From Desmodus rotundus (Eukaryota > Chordata > Mammalia > Chiroptera > Phyllostomidae): a DNA stretch of 64,000 nucleotides. The position numbers and the translations under genes are program-made. Positions 21,785-32,985 of this stretch are shown here, piece after piece. A model generated the notes under the pieces. The model ran no database searches. It worked only from the letters and a program-made list of their open reading frames with translations, and was not told the origin of the DNA. The stretch is from contig NC_071392.1 in NCBI RefSeq assembly GCF_022682495.2, positions 86,754,797 through 86,818,796 on the forward strand. Reading direction: 5' to 3'. Each line of letters starts with the position of its first letter. The stretch's first letter is position 1.

Positions 21785-22290
21785 TTCTAACAACTAATTA
21801 CCAAATGCCTATTATATTCCACGGGGTTTTCTGTTTGTGAAGAAGACAAGTAACCCCTGCCTCCATGGAGCTTGTATTCTAGAGATAGGGGTAGTTCACA
21901 AACAAGGAAAAAATAAATTAGTAAACACACAAGATGATTTCAGATTCTGATAATTAAGTGAAGTAACCAAACAAGGTAACACGGGCAAGAGAAGGAAAAA
22001 TCAGTGAGAAATTGGCCTTATATTGGATATTAAGAATGGATCAAGTTCAGAAGTGAAGGAGAAGAAGGAATCAACCAAAAGAGCCCGGAAAACGATGTCC
22101 CAGGAACGTGAAGGAAAGCGCAATAGCCTGAGGTGGGCTAGGACATCAGTTACTAGGAACTGTGCGGGTCTAGCTTAGTGAGCAATGAGATGAAGTTGGA
22201 GACAGATGCAGGAAAAATATTATTCAAAGTCTTATAGGACATGGAAATGAACTTGAATTTTATTTTAATGTCGTAGTGGCTGTTGGAAAG
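21785..22290 (-). repeat. LINE L2 3' region, antisense, left part
   Basis: On the plus strand: CCAAATGCCTATTATATTCC, CCTGCCTCCATGGAGCTTGT, ATTCTAGAGATAGGGGTAGT, a GGAACGTGAAGGAAAGCGCA block and GTCTTATAGGACATGGAAAT. These are the reverse complement of the L2 3' series from its tail inward. The copy appears to continue at 22990 after an inserted L1 fragment. Confidence 0.7.
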
Positions 22291-22530
22291 TTTTTTAAAA
22301 ATTAGATACAGTAAAATATACGGTTGTGCTGCACAGTCCTACGGACTTGGGCAAATGCGAAGTTGTGTACTGGCCGCCACAGTCACGAAACAGAGCCCAC
22401 GTCTTTATTTCCCAAGTCCCTCACGCTGTCCATTTCAACCTCTGACCACCACCTAGGGATCTGTTTCCCTCCCTAAAGTTTTGCCTCTTTACAGAATGCC
22501 GTAAAATGGAGCTTGCCTGCCCACCCACCC
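22291..22530 (-). mobile_element. L1 3' UTR fragment, antisense
   Basis: ATTAGATACAGTAAAATATA, TGGCCGCCACAGTCACGAAA, TCCATTTCAACC and TTTTGCCTCTTTACAGAATG recall the reverse complement of the old L1 3' UTR ('acagtgaaatgcaca ... accaccacaatcaagata ... ttgccttttctagaatg'). It interrupts the L2 above. Confidence 0.6.
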
Positions 22531-22588
22531 TTCCTCCTTCCCTCCCCCCTTCCCTCCCTCCCTTCCTTCCTTTCTTTCCTCCTTCCAC
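22515..22588. repeat. (CCTT)n-type polypyrimidine tract
   Basis: Run of CCTT/CCCT/TTCC units after CCCACCCACCC. It lies next to the antisense L1 fragment. Confidence 0.85.
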
Positions 22589-22989
22589 TCTCTAGTGACA
22601 TTTCCCTACTGATATTTAATTAAGTATGTTTTGGAGCCATTAATGTATCCATCATAGTTATTTTAAATTCCCTTTTAGGTCGTTCCATCATCAGTGTCAG
22701 ATCTGGGTATGGCTGTATTGATTACTTTCATTTTTAGCAATATGCTGTTCCTTGCTGCCATTTTATATGCCTCATAATCTTTACTGAAAGCTGGATATTT
22801 TTGTAGGACAGTAGAGATTGAGACAAATGGGCTGTATGCCTAGTAATAAGTGTGTCTTTTCTTGGACACCTGGTGTGTGCAAAGCCCTGCACATGACTTT
22901 CGATTACTTTTTTGGGGTGAAATATGGATGAGAGTGATGCTTTTTTCCAGGTCATGTCTGGAGAGGAAACCCAGAAATCCTCATATGGG
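22589..22989. other. Unassigned insert between the two L2 parts
   Basis: TTAGGTCGTTCCATCATCAG and TTACTGAAAGCTGGATATTT resemble an antisense L1M 5' region. I cannot place this stretch securely. Confidence 0.35.
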
Positions 22990-23150
22990 GAAGTTTTAAG
23001 CAGGAAAACTATGTGATTTGATTGATTGATATTTCAAACATTATACTGTCTCCTGTATTGATTGGAGCAGGGCAAAAGTGGAAATAGAAACACCAATTAA
23101 TTGAAGAGACTATTCCAGTAGTTAAGGTGACAAATGATCATCATTTGGGC
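22990..23150 (-). repeat. LINE L2, antisense, right part
   Basis: GTCTCCTGTATTGATTGGAG, CAGGGCAAAAGTGGAAATAG and GAGACTATTCCAGTAGTTAA match the reverse complement of the inner L2 blocks that should follow the segment ending at 22290. Confidence 0.6.
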
Positions 23151-23721
23151 CCAGCAACATATTGTTTGCAAAATGTTCGCCTATTTATCAAATTGAGTTG
23201 AAATACTGCTCGGGACTACCAACTACAAGCCGGCTGAATGTTGCGGGATGTCGGCCAAAACACCATGAGTCCACTTTTAGAATAGTTGAGCTGTAGCCTT
23301 TACCCACAACAATAATTACAAGAGTCTGATAATATCATTCCTAATGACTGAAAATCAAGCCATGTCCCCTCCCCAATGGGATTATATCCATCCCTCCTCT
23401 GTGCCCAGGACTCAGCCCCTGTCTCGTCTCTGCATTAGTTTTCTGCCACTTCCTCCTGCTCATGAAGCTCCAGTCACAAGCGTTCTTTCCAGGCTTTCAG
23501 CACCACAAGCGGATCACCGCTCTGGAGTCATTGTTGCAGCCCGTCCTTGTCCCCAGGCTATGTAGACGTCTCACTAATAATGCTGAGATTTATAGTCTAT
23601 TGGGAAGAAAATGGATTTAGCATTTCAGTGAAATCTCTGATTGGCTAATAAAGCTATACATATTGGAAGGAGTTAAGCAATGCCCGTTAGGCAATACAAC
23701 ACTGCCTACTCAGCCATGGAT
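23151..23721. other. Unassigned sequence
   Basis: No named repeat. A 73-codon frame at 23344-23565 (plus) has no recognisable domain. Confidence 0.35.
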
Positions 23722-23971
23722 GACCATGAACATACTCGTTTTTGTTTTAAGATTTTATTTATTTATTTTTCAGAGAGAGGGGAGGGAAGGGAGAAAGAGG
23801 GAGGGAAACACCCACGTGTGAGAGAAGCACAGATCAGTTGCCTCTCGCACACACCTCCACTGGGGACCAGCCGGCAACAAAGGCATGTGCCCTGACCGGG
23901 AATTGAACTGGTGACCTTTTGCTTTGCAGGACAGTGCCCAACCACTGGGCTACACCAAGGAGACCATGAAC
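23722..23971 (-). mobile_element. Ves SINE with 10-bp TSD, antisense
   Basis: GACCATGAAC flanks the element at 23722-23731 and 23962-23971. Read on the minus strand there is a mutated head (TTGGTGTAGCCCAGTGGTTG), a CAAAGCAAAAGGTCACCAGT block, TCAGGGCACATGCC, GGTCCCCAGTGGAGGTGTGC, GAGAGGCAAC and a TAAATAAAT tail. The first few bases of the consensus head are missing or mutated. Confidence 0.95.
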
Positions 23972-25272
23972 CTTTCTTAATGAAAGTAAACGATCTGGCA
24001 AGAATTGATGCGATTCAGCCAGAGCTTCCTGGACCATTCAGGATCTTCTCCAACTGCTTTATTTGGCTGTTTTTTTTGAGATTATGAGGTGTACAAGATG
24101 AGGGACTATTACTGGGGTTTGATCAGAATGTATTCTGTAGACTAGTGTCAGGCAGCTGATCTGGGCTTGAAAAATTGGAAAAATGATAGTTCCTGTTGTC
24201 TACTTTGATCTCATTCACCTTTCTTATTTCTATTTTGTTTCAGGATCTTTCCTTATTCCTGATCTTTATGGATAAAATTGGGATTTCCTAGAGGATGTAT
24301 AATGGCACTAAAATTAAACATTTTTTAAAAAAATGTTTAAACATGTTTAAACATGTTTGTTAAAAGCCACGGTTGCAATGATTGTTTCATCCACCCCCTC
24401 CCTCATCCCAATTCTCATACTGGAGCATAACTGTCTACTATGAACGAGTGGGTATATGGGGCCCCAAGTGGCCGAAGCTGGGCTGCCAGATGAACTCCAA
24501 ACAGTCCATTCAGTATGAATCGCAGACACAGAACAAATACTTCTGTAGTAAGATCGTGTCTCAAATACATAAAGGGAAATACCTGCAGTAAAAATGCACA
24601 GGAAGAATGTAATCTTCTTTGGGGTGAAATATGTTCCTGAACAGTTATAAAAATCAACTGAAACAAAAAATTTTCCACAAACAAACAAAACCCATTCCTT
24701 GTTTGCCTGAAACTCAACTTTAACTGACGGTCCTGTATTTTTATTTACGAAATTTGGCAACTCCAATCACACATACTGTCTACCTTGGCTTCGAAAAACT
24801 TACCAAGCAAGAATCCCTTAAATTTAGCTTTCTGTTATTTTACTTGAAAATTATTGCATAAGTTAAATTGTAGAGCCAAGATAAATGACTGGGTCAGTTT
24901 ATAAAATTAATTTAGTATTATTCTATTCTAATAAATTAAATGTTTAGATTCCTCAGATTCCCTTCTAGAATTATTCACGGTCACACACAATTTTAATGTA
25001 GACATAATCACACTGAGAAACTTGTCATGTCCTGCTTTCTCAATTAACATTGTATTATAAACATTTTCTGCTTTATTAAAGAGTTTTTATATTTTTAACT
25101 TTAATAGCTCTATTTATGTTTTATGATTCATATTATTAGTGAAAGTTTATTGTTACATATTCTGGCTATTTATATTATATACTATTGCAAATAATAGTTT
25201 ATAATAATATTTCATACTGTTGTACTATTATTACCTGTTCTATTCTTGTGATTTGTTTCTTACTTTTGGAAA
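23972..25272. other. Unassigned AT-rich DNA
   Basis: A cluster of AAACATGTTT-type palindromes lies at 24317-24360. Overlapping frames of 100 and 139 codons on the minus strand at 24347-24766 lack recognisable domains. 24960-25270 is very AT-rich. Confidence 0.4.
24317..24360. repeat. AT-rich palindrome plus tandem AAACATGTTT units
   Basis: AAACATTTTTTAAAAAAATG followed by TTT is nearly self-complementary. It runs directly into two overlapping AAACATGTTT palindromes. No gene association is apparent. Confidence 0.7.
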
Positions 25273-25457
25273 ATGTATTTATTTCTTTTTTCTTTTTATT
25301 TATTTATTTTTAAAATTTTTATTGTTATTCAATTACAGTTGTCTGCATTTTCTCCCCATCCCTCCACCCCACCCCAGCCAACCCCACCTGCCTCCAATAT
25401 GGTACATTTACACAATGGAATTCTACGCAGCAGAGAGAAAGAAGGAACATGTATTTA
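25273..25457 (-). mobile_element. Very short twin-primed L1 with 9-bp TSD
   Basis: ATGTATTTA occurs at 25273-25281 and 25449-25457. Between them, the left part (to about 25395) is a bat-type L1 3' end in minus orientation: T-rich start, TTATTGTTATTCAATTACAG, then CTCCCCATCCCTCCACC. The right part (25396-25448) is the ORF2 C-terminal region in plus orientation (TGGTACATTTACACAATGGA). Opposite orientation of two L1 pieces within one TSD is the hallmark of 5' inversion by twin priming. The whole insertion is only about 167 bp. Confidence 0.85.
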
Positions 25458-25879
25458 AAACATAAAGAAATGTAACTATTTGACCGAGGGCTATAACCAT
25501 TTTAGTAAGTCTTTCTATTTTACTTCCTAAAGTGTTACACTAATTTTCACTTCTACCTGTATTAGATGAGTTCTGGTTCATATACATATTGGTTCATAAT
25601 ATGTTTATGTGTAGACTCACTGATGTTATGTATTTTTGGTAATTCTTGTTTCAACATTTTTATCAAATCAACTTTTAGATTTTAATACTTTTATTTACAT
25701 GTTAAGTATGTATTAAATATCTGTTGGATGTATTACAAAGAAATTTTCTCAATAAGTTTATTTTCATTTTTTCTCTAAATGTGAAACATTTTATATTAGT
25801 TTTCTCAACAATTTATATTCAAAGCTAATAAATATACAATATATAATATACAAAGCTAAGAATATTTTTATCTATACAT
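25458..25879. other. Unassigned AT-rich DNA
   Basis: No named repeat. Confidence 0.35.
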
Positions 25880-26182
25880 TGATTATTTTTTATTGTTCAA
25901 TTACAATTATCCCCATTTTTCCCCCATTATTCTCCCCTGCCCTACCCACCCCCCACCTCCCACATCCAATCCTCCCCCTTCCCCCGCTGTCTTTGTCAAT
26001 GGGTCCTTTATTCACGTTACTTGACTTGACCCTTCCCTTCTTTCCCTGTTATCCTGCTCCTCCCTCCCCTCTGGTCACTGTCGGTTTGTTCTTTATTTCC
26101 ACGTCTCTGGTTCTGTTTTCCTCGCTTGTTTGTTTTGTTGATTACATTCCACATATAGATGAGATCACACGGTATTTGTCTT
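25880..26182 (-). mobile_element. Bat-type L1 3' UTR, antisense, 5' truncated
   Basis: Plus-strand blocks: TTTATTGTTCAATTACAATT, CCCCATTTTTCCCCCATTAT, CTCCCCTGCCCTACCC, GTCAATGGGTCCTTTATTCA, and at the far end GATGAGATCACACGGTATTT followed by GTCTTTC. The last part is the start of the 3' UTR next to ORF2 (compare CCATATGATTTCACTCACAT at 10782, same region, sense). A plus-strand frame of 107 codons is a by-product of pyrimidine richness. Confidence 0.88.
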
Positions 26183-26785
26183 TCATATTTTTTAAATATT
26201 AGATAAATATTAAATTTATCTTCTAGAAATTTAGGATTTTAATTTTCATTTTTAACCATTCATTTTTTAAACTTATTTTACTATAAACTATCTTTATGCT
26301 ACTTTTAAAATTCAAAAATATTTCTGTAGAGTTTAGAAAAATAATACTTTGAAAGTAAGAAGAGGTTTATTCGACATTAGGAGGTACGATTTGAATGAGC
26401 AACAGTAATTTGGAAATGGCAATTTACTGTATATGTTGGCAGATTTAATTAATAGGAGGTGAGTGAAAACAAAAAAATCCAAGGTAAATTTTTGTTTGCA
26501 GTCAGATTATAAAAATTCAATGTGTAAAACTCATACCGGCAGTTCTCAGGGAACTGTTCTAGAAGCAACTCATTCTACTCTAAAATTACAAGACATATTT
26601 AATGTGCTTATTTAATGTGCTTCCTGAAGTGTCAGCAAGACCTAGTCAGCACAAATTAAAGTCATGGTTAGAAAAGTTAATAATTTTTAGAGCTACATGA
26701 GGGTAAGAAGAAAGAAAAAATTATGATTGAATCTAGAAAAAGTACCATAATTTTTTATAGCATTATCAAATGTACAGTATATAGT
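26183..26785. other. Unassigned AT-rich DNA
   Basis: No named repeat or exon. Confidence 0.35.
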
Positions 26786-26870
26786 TTCCTTCCTTCCTTT
26801 CTTCCCTCTTTCCCTTCCTCCCTCCTTTCCTTCTTTCACTTCCTTCTTTTTTTCTTTCTCTACTCCTCCT
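26786..26870. repeat. Polypyrimidine (CCTT/CTTT)n tract
   Basis: Some 85 bases of nearly pure C and T (TTCCTTCCTTCCTTTCTTCC and onward). Adjacent to the tail end of an antisense L2. Confidence 0.9.
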
Positions 26871-26872
26871 TT

Positions 26873-27105
26873 ATTTAATATTTATTGAGAGCCAACTACA
26901 TGCCAGTATTTGAAGGTTCATAAATGATAGAGTATTCACCTTCAGAGACCTGGTATCCTCCTTAGGAAAAGGCAAGTGAGTGGAGAATTACAATGTGATA
27001 AAAATAAAAATAAACACTTGAGGATGGGTAGAAGACTATGGACTAAGGATGCAATGAGGCTTTGAAGAATATGCAGTAATTATGCAGAAAGAAAGGGTAA
27101 ATCTG
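26873..27105 (-). repeat. LINE L2 3' end, antisense
   Basis: TTATTGAGAGCCAACTACAT, GCCAGTATTTGAAGG, AGAGACCTGGTATCC and TGGAGAATTACAATGTGATA match the reverse complement of the L2 tail (compare 'tattgagcgcctactatgtgcc'). Confidence 0.7.
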
Positions 27106-29047
27106 ATCCCTGATACTCCATCTTCCCCAGAAGCCAAGGGTCACTTTTATGATCAGAATTAAAATAATCGTCCTTTATTTTCCTTGTGTTTTATTTACCC
27201 GCTAGCTTTTTTTTTTTTTTTCATATTTTCTTTCTCTTCTGCGCAGAGATATGGGACTGAATGTAGATGACTGAGCAGAGATTGAGGGGCTGAAACTTTT
27301 CTCATCACAGATAAATGTGTTCACATTCTAATTTACAGATAACTTGTTTTTTGGTTTTGTTGTTGAGTCGATGAGTCCATGAAGTCCAACTTTTTTGTGT
27401 GTGGGTTAAAATATAGTTTCCACAGAAATATTTGTATTTCTGTGTTTTCCCATTTTGTAGTATACTTCTCATATATATTCTATATTTTATTCAGAATGTT
27501 TCTTTTACAATTAGAAAAAGCCAATATAACTTAACTGTTTTTTTTAATTGTCCGTATTGAAAATAAAAAAAAATGCTTTCTAAAATTAAAAAAAAGGTAA
27601 ACTCACACAGAATAATTAGATAGGAAAAAAATATATAGTTTCCACATGGGCAAAACTATAGGTGGAATTTTGGGTACAGATTGAACATTTGATGGCCAAA
27701 CAAGTTTCTTTCCTACTTCCGAATATTCATTACTTCCTTTGTAGACTCTAGCAGGATTCCAGAAATCCCCAAGGAAAGCGTGCCTGCGGCACAGAACAAC
27801 AGCACACTCGATCAGCTTGGTAAAGGACTCTGCCATTCCATCAATAACCGAGACAAAAAGAAGACGTAGCCTTTTGCCAAGAAAGAGAACTGAGAGTTAC
27901 AGGTTGAAAAAAGTCTTAAGGGAGGGAAAAATTTTGTAAACTAAAAATAATTCTATTTTAAATCCCATGCTGAACAGTGAAACAGATGTAGAAAAGGCAG
28001 GAGTACTGAACGGGGAGGCTATGGGAATGAATACTTTATAAGTTTTACTGATCAAAAAGGCAACTCTTCACTTCAACCTACTGGTAGGACTGAGAATACT
28101 GCAATTCAGAAAAAAAATCTTATTTAAAGATATCTGGGCTTCAGGAAAATGTAAGAGTTCTCCTATCACAGTTCTCTGTTAGGTAGGCAGATCGATTCAC
28201 CTGAACACAGCCTCTTATTCTGTAAAGTTTTAATGCCCATTTTACCAGGCAAGTGGTCCTCAGCTTCCAGGCTAAAAAGATCAGATAGCAATCTGTCTCC
28301 TTTAGTCAGGAGGTTCTACATTGTGGAAGAGGCACCACTGAATTCCCCATTATTTTTTCTTCTGGAAGCAATGATGCACTCACTGCAGAGGTATCATTAG
28401 TAATTAACATAATCCAGCATGGTGCTTGGTATATAGTGACATTCAAAGGTTTCTCAAATGAATAAATATGCAAATGCATGCTAATAAAGCACACGTTTAT
28501 TTCTTTGAGTTGATTACCATTTTCATCATCCAGAAACTTTTATCTTTTTATTTAGATTCATAAAAAAAATTGTTGGAATACATGAAGCCCAATGTAATAT
28601 CCTGGGGACTTTATTAGGCATTTCCCCTTATTTAGATCCTATCATTTAAAGTTATATTGCATTTAAAATAACTGTTTTAATATTTTCCAGGAAAAATCAT
28701 GCAGATGACAGATGATCATCTTTCCTCCAAGTCTCAATTAGCATATGGTGTATCTATTTTAATTTTGATATGTAAAATAAATTTCTACTAATGTTGATAT
28801 GTAAAAGGAAATGCTTTTATTTAGTTTGTTGAATATTTATTATGACTTGGGTTCAGTTTTCATTAGGCAGTTAGTGAATGACTCACTGTACTAGTGATGC
28901 TTCCTAGGAAAGGTCACCATAATGAGTGGACCCTGGAGGTTAGCTGTAATCGGTCAAGGCTCTATCCCTTACAGATGCAAACAATGACATTCCATTTACC
29001 TAGCGGGCCTGAAGATACTGGTATTAGAAGTTCCATTGATTCTTTTT
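27106..29047. other. Mostly unassigned AT-rich DNA
   Basis: Contains a T-run at 27207-27221 and a weak L2-tail-like trace near 28390-28460 (GGTGCTTGGTATATAGTGAC). Frames of 60-80 codons have no domain. No exon seen. Confidence 0.4.
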
Positions 29048-29390
29048 TTTAAATAACAGCTTTATGAAAACATAACTCACATACTATAAATATCATCCTT
29101 CTAAAGTGGTTTTTAGTATAGTCACAAAATTGTGAATTCTAGAAAACGGTTATCACCCCCAAAAGAAAACCCACAGCTATTAGCGATCATTTCCCATTTG
29201 TCCCTCCTTTTGTTCTCTGGAAACCACCTTCTGCTTCTATGGATCTGCCTATTCTTGAAATTTCACATAAATGGAATCATATACTATGTGGCCTTTTGTG
29301 TCTGGTTGCTTGCACTTAGCAGAATGTTTTCAAGGTTCATCCATGTGGTAGCATGTATAAGTACCTCATTCCCCTTATGGTTGAAGAAGA
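29048..29390 (-). mobile_element. Old L1 3' UTR, antisense
   Basis: AACAGCTTTATGAAAACATA, GGTTTTTAGTATAGTCACAA, TATGGATCTGCCTATTCTTG, AATGGAATCATATACTATGT, GGCCTTTTGTGTCTGG and TTCAAGGTTCATCCATGTGG follow the reverse complement of an L1M 3' UTR. The plus-strand 95-codon frame here is a by-product. Confidence 0.85.
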
Positions 29391-29779
29391 GGTCATTACA
29401 TGACATTAACAAGGTATGATAGGGAAGATTTAAGAGCTATAATCCCAGGTCCAAGATGAGCAATGTTGACTCTGTCCTTATACCCTGTATTTCTCCTTGG
29501 AGTTGAAGGGACAGTGATGGTCGGAGGTTCTCCGAGTCGGGAGGACGTGATACACAGCACAGCTGGGGGAACTGGAAAAATGGATGGGAAATACCTCATC
29601 CTGTGGGAGGGAGAGGAGGAGCAGTGGGTGGGAGGAAAACACAAGGGTAGGAATTAAAGCGATTGTGCCTGATGGGGTCTGTTTCTCTGTGGTAGGGGAG
29701 CTTGGTGCTTCTCTGAGGAGGCAAAAAGTAGAGTTAAAATAATTGTGAAAAAAACTCGGACAGGCTGACTGAGGCTATA
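29391..29779. other. Unassigned sequence
   Basis: GC-richer block (29460-29660) with short frames on both strands and no recognised domain. Confidence 0.35.
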
Positions 29780-29900
29780 ATCCATACATTTAAAGCAGAA
29801 CTAACTTGCCCAGTGTTTTGAATTTTTATCCAACAAAGTTCAGCAGTCACATAGTAGGGGCAGAGAAGAACTATTACTGAGTTGATTCTTTGACTATTTT
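29780..29900 (-). repeat. MIR fragment, antisense
   Basis: CTAACTTGCCCAGTGTTTTG followed by AGTCACATAGTAGGGGCAGA corresponds to the reverse complement of the MIR 'tctgccacttactagctgtg...gggcaagtta' region. Confidence 0.5.
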
Positions 29901-30264
29901 TGTTGTTTGTGGTTTTTATAATAGTATTTGGGAGGACTTGAACTTAGAGGTTTGAGATAATGAGTAAATAATTATTCCATGGAGCTTTATGGAAACCAGG
30001 CTAAAAGAGAAAGAATGGAAAACACTGGGAAGATGCAGCTGGGGAAGGAAGGGAAGGAATTAATGACCTGGAGACGTTGGTCTCCCTGAGAACAGGGGAA
30101 GGGGCGGTAAGGGACTGGAAGCTGTGAGCATGGGGCTGGGGACAGGGCTAGAGCTTTCGGAGCAGTTTTGAGTGACAGCAAGGTCACCCATGTGACCATG
30201 GGAAGGGATGACTGAACGAGAGTGCAGAGTGAATTCAGTGCAGGAGAAAGGGAATTGTTCGATA
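29901..30264. other. Unassigned sequence
   Basis: No named repeat. Confidence 0.35.
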
Positions 30265-30400
30265 AACAACACTATGCACTTATTATGTGGCTCAAACTGG
30301 GCCTTATGTTGTGAAAAATGAGTGATAAGATATGGTACCAGCCCTCAAAGAATTTCTATTCTATTTATGTTAGGTAAATGAGTTCAAGAAGATATTAGAG
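30265..30400 (-). repeat. LINE L2 3' end, antisense
   Basis: ACTATGCACTTATTATGTGG, CTCAAACTGGGCC and GGTACCAGCCCTCAAAGAAT match the reverse of the L2 tail. Confidence 0.6.
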
Positions 30401-30854
30401 ATTATAGAAAAAAAATTGGGGGTGTCTTTCCTGCTTAACATGTTATCTACTTTTTCTGAAAAATTTTCTTTATTTGCAGGGTTTGAACCCTGGCACTGAG
30501 GCTGTGACTTTAGCTAATATTGGTTGGTCCTGGCGTCCACCTGATTGTAGCTGGTTCCATCATTCTTCAGTACCGCTCTGCATGTGAATCTCTGCCTGCG
30601 ACGGGACTGTAAGAATTACCACTAGGACTGTGTGGCAGTCACACTCCAGTGTGTGGACAGAGGAAAAGGTACAAGTGGCCTGAAGAGATGGAAAATAATT
30701 AAATGAATGAAAAAGAAGCCAAGATAAGAAAGATACTTTAGTATTTTTTTTCAAGTTCAAGTCCTATTCCTGAGGAGAGCTACATTTCTGCTTTTTCTAC
30801 TTTTATCATTGTCCTTTAAAATTTGCTGGAGCTGTTTTCTCACACTACAGTCAA

Positions 30855-31060
30855 AAAGTCTGAAATAATAGAAACTAGGATGAAGGGCCTGTCCTGGGCA
30901 CAGAAAACAGCAAAAGGGCTACTCTTATTGATTTCACATGAGTGAGGCCTGAGCGATAAGCAAGACTTCATCCACCTTAGCTGAGATTCGAAGGATGAGT
31001 AGTGTTTATCAGTTGGACAGACTGGGAAGTTGGGAAGAGAATTTGAAAGAGAGTTGGATG
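30855..31060 (-). repeat. LINE L2 3' region, antisense
   Basis: GAGGCCTGAGCGATAAGC and CTGAGATTCGAAGGATGAGT fit the L2 'cctgaaggatgagtaggag' reverse block. Weak, and the boundaries are uncertain. Confidence 0.45.
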
Positions 31061-32985
31061 GAAAAACAATGACTCAGAGCTTCATGTAGTGATTTAGTGA
31101 GTCTGCATTCTTCTATCCGCAAATCCTTAATACCCTTAACCTGAATTATTATGTTCCTGGGTGTGCAGACAGGACACTGAAAAAATAGTTTAAAAGAAAA
31201 AAAAAAAGGTCCAGTCATTCATTACATGAAAGTCCTGGCCTGAACGAAAACGATGGGTTCATGTGAGGCACGAAATCCAGGAAACAGATCAAATGACCAT
31301 AATACCTGGCAAGTTGAGTGGGTTTTACATCTCCATGAGTGGGGAAAATAACCCCACAGAGGCATGCTGCATTCATGTCCTCTGCTGATCTAAGGCTCAA
31401 GATTCGAGACAGCACTTTACAGTGAAATAACTTTTCAATTTGCCCCATTATTGTCCCAGCTGTTGGAGCCTGAGGTTCCTCTGTGCAGGGCATTTGCCTC
31501 ACAGAGTAAGCACTATGGCTTTGCAAAGTGGGTTCCCGGCTGTCTCTCTGCCTAACTTTCCGTCTCGTATCTGCTGAGCCGTTTTTTCTCCAGATGAGGA
31601 GGAATTCTGGTAACACTGCAACAGTCTGCAGTGATCTGGTTGCTAGAACACCCAAGCCAGTGCCCTTCCGGTGATGGCAACGGCATTCCAGGACCACCCG
31701 CAGTCCCAGGTTTTCCTTGGTCAACGCCTGGCTTCGGTACTAAATGGAAAAATATGACTGAGCTTTTAAGGGTCAATGTGATTTTTTTTTTTTAAAGAGC
31801 AAGAGCTGAACTATGGAGGACAGTAAGATTTTGGTCTCTAACATATTTTACTGTATTTCAGAGTATGCTGAGGCAAGACAAGGTTTACTTCATTTCTTTC
31901 CTGCCTCATATTCATTCCTGAAGTGAGGAACACCTTTGGAATAGATAGGCACAGTGTTTCAGCAGGATAACATAGTCTATAGTTTGAAAGGCAGTCAGTA
32001 AAGGTTTTATGTCATGCAGATGCTCTACTCTTAAGCATCTGAATAACTCATTCTATCCAGTGATTTATTGAATGGACCCAACAGCAGAGCCCCTTCAAGA
32101 TAGAACCTGGAGTTCTACAGTCAAGGGCGTGCAGTAAAAAAGACTCAAGGAACATGAAGGAGGCAGAGAAGACGGAGAATGGCTGGAGTGAAGCAGCTAC
32201 CACTCAGGCGTCAGAGGTGCATTTGCAGGGACTGCAGGAGACAGCTGAGCACTGCCAGTCCTCTCCGTGTTTCCATGACCAAACAGCCAGGTGTTTGTCC
32301 TTCCCACCTCGTACTCTCGGAGGGTCCTTGCACAAACTTGGGTCTGAGAAGGGAACAGACCTCTCTTCCTCCGTTACACAAACTCATTCCTGGGTATGTC
32401 TCTAGTCTCATGTTTCAGCCCCGCCTGCCGGGGATGTTCACGCTCTGATCGAGCTGACTGGCGACCAGTAGGTAGTTCCAATGGGTGTTAAGTTTAATTT
32501 AAATCGAATTTACCATTAAGAGTCGCCCACGAAGAGTATCTTGGTTTTACTGCCATTTTAAAGGTATGCAACTGCAAACTATAAATAGTTTACCAATCTG
32601 ATAGTAATTCATTTTAACTTGCAGTTCTTTAATGTCACAGTTTTAACATCTTTCCATGTTTATAGGCCATTTCTGGTTGTCACTGTGTTCGTCCTTTTTA
32701 GTTACCTTTTCATAGTCTTTAAAAGGCTTCCCATTGCAATCTTTATTGGTTTGTATGAGTTTTTTATCTGTTAAGAAATGTGTTTTTATCTATAATTTTT
32801 GTTACACATATTTTTCCTCCTAGGTTGTTTACTCTTTTGATTTTTATGGATATATGCTCTGGTATAAATTTACCAAGATTAATATGAGAAGTTAGTAAGC
32901 CAGCAGAGGAACAAATAACCTTACAAAATTCATTAGGTTTTATCTACACAAGTGTATATTGAAAATTAAAAAAAAAAAATGGAAC
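31061..32985. other. Unassigned sequence including a 169-codon open frame
   Basis: The longest frame is 31215-31724 on the minus strand (169 codons, ATG to stop), with no domain I recognise. A 74-codon frame overlaps it. Otherwise I see no repeat, apart from possible old L1 traces after 32800. Composition is ordinary. Confidence 0.4.

Noticed and set aside
24347..24766. 139-codon minus-strand frame (with a 100-codon frame in another phase) as a gene
   Set aside because: No domain, low complexity at one end, and two overlapping phases open at once point to chance in AT-rich DNA.
25879..26202. 107-codon Pro/Leu/Phe-rich frame as a membrane protein
   Set aside because: It is the pyrimidine-rich complement of an L1 3' UTR.
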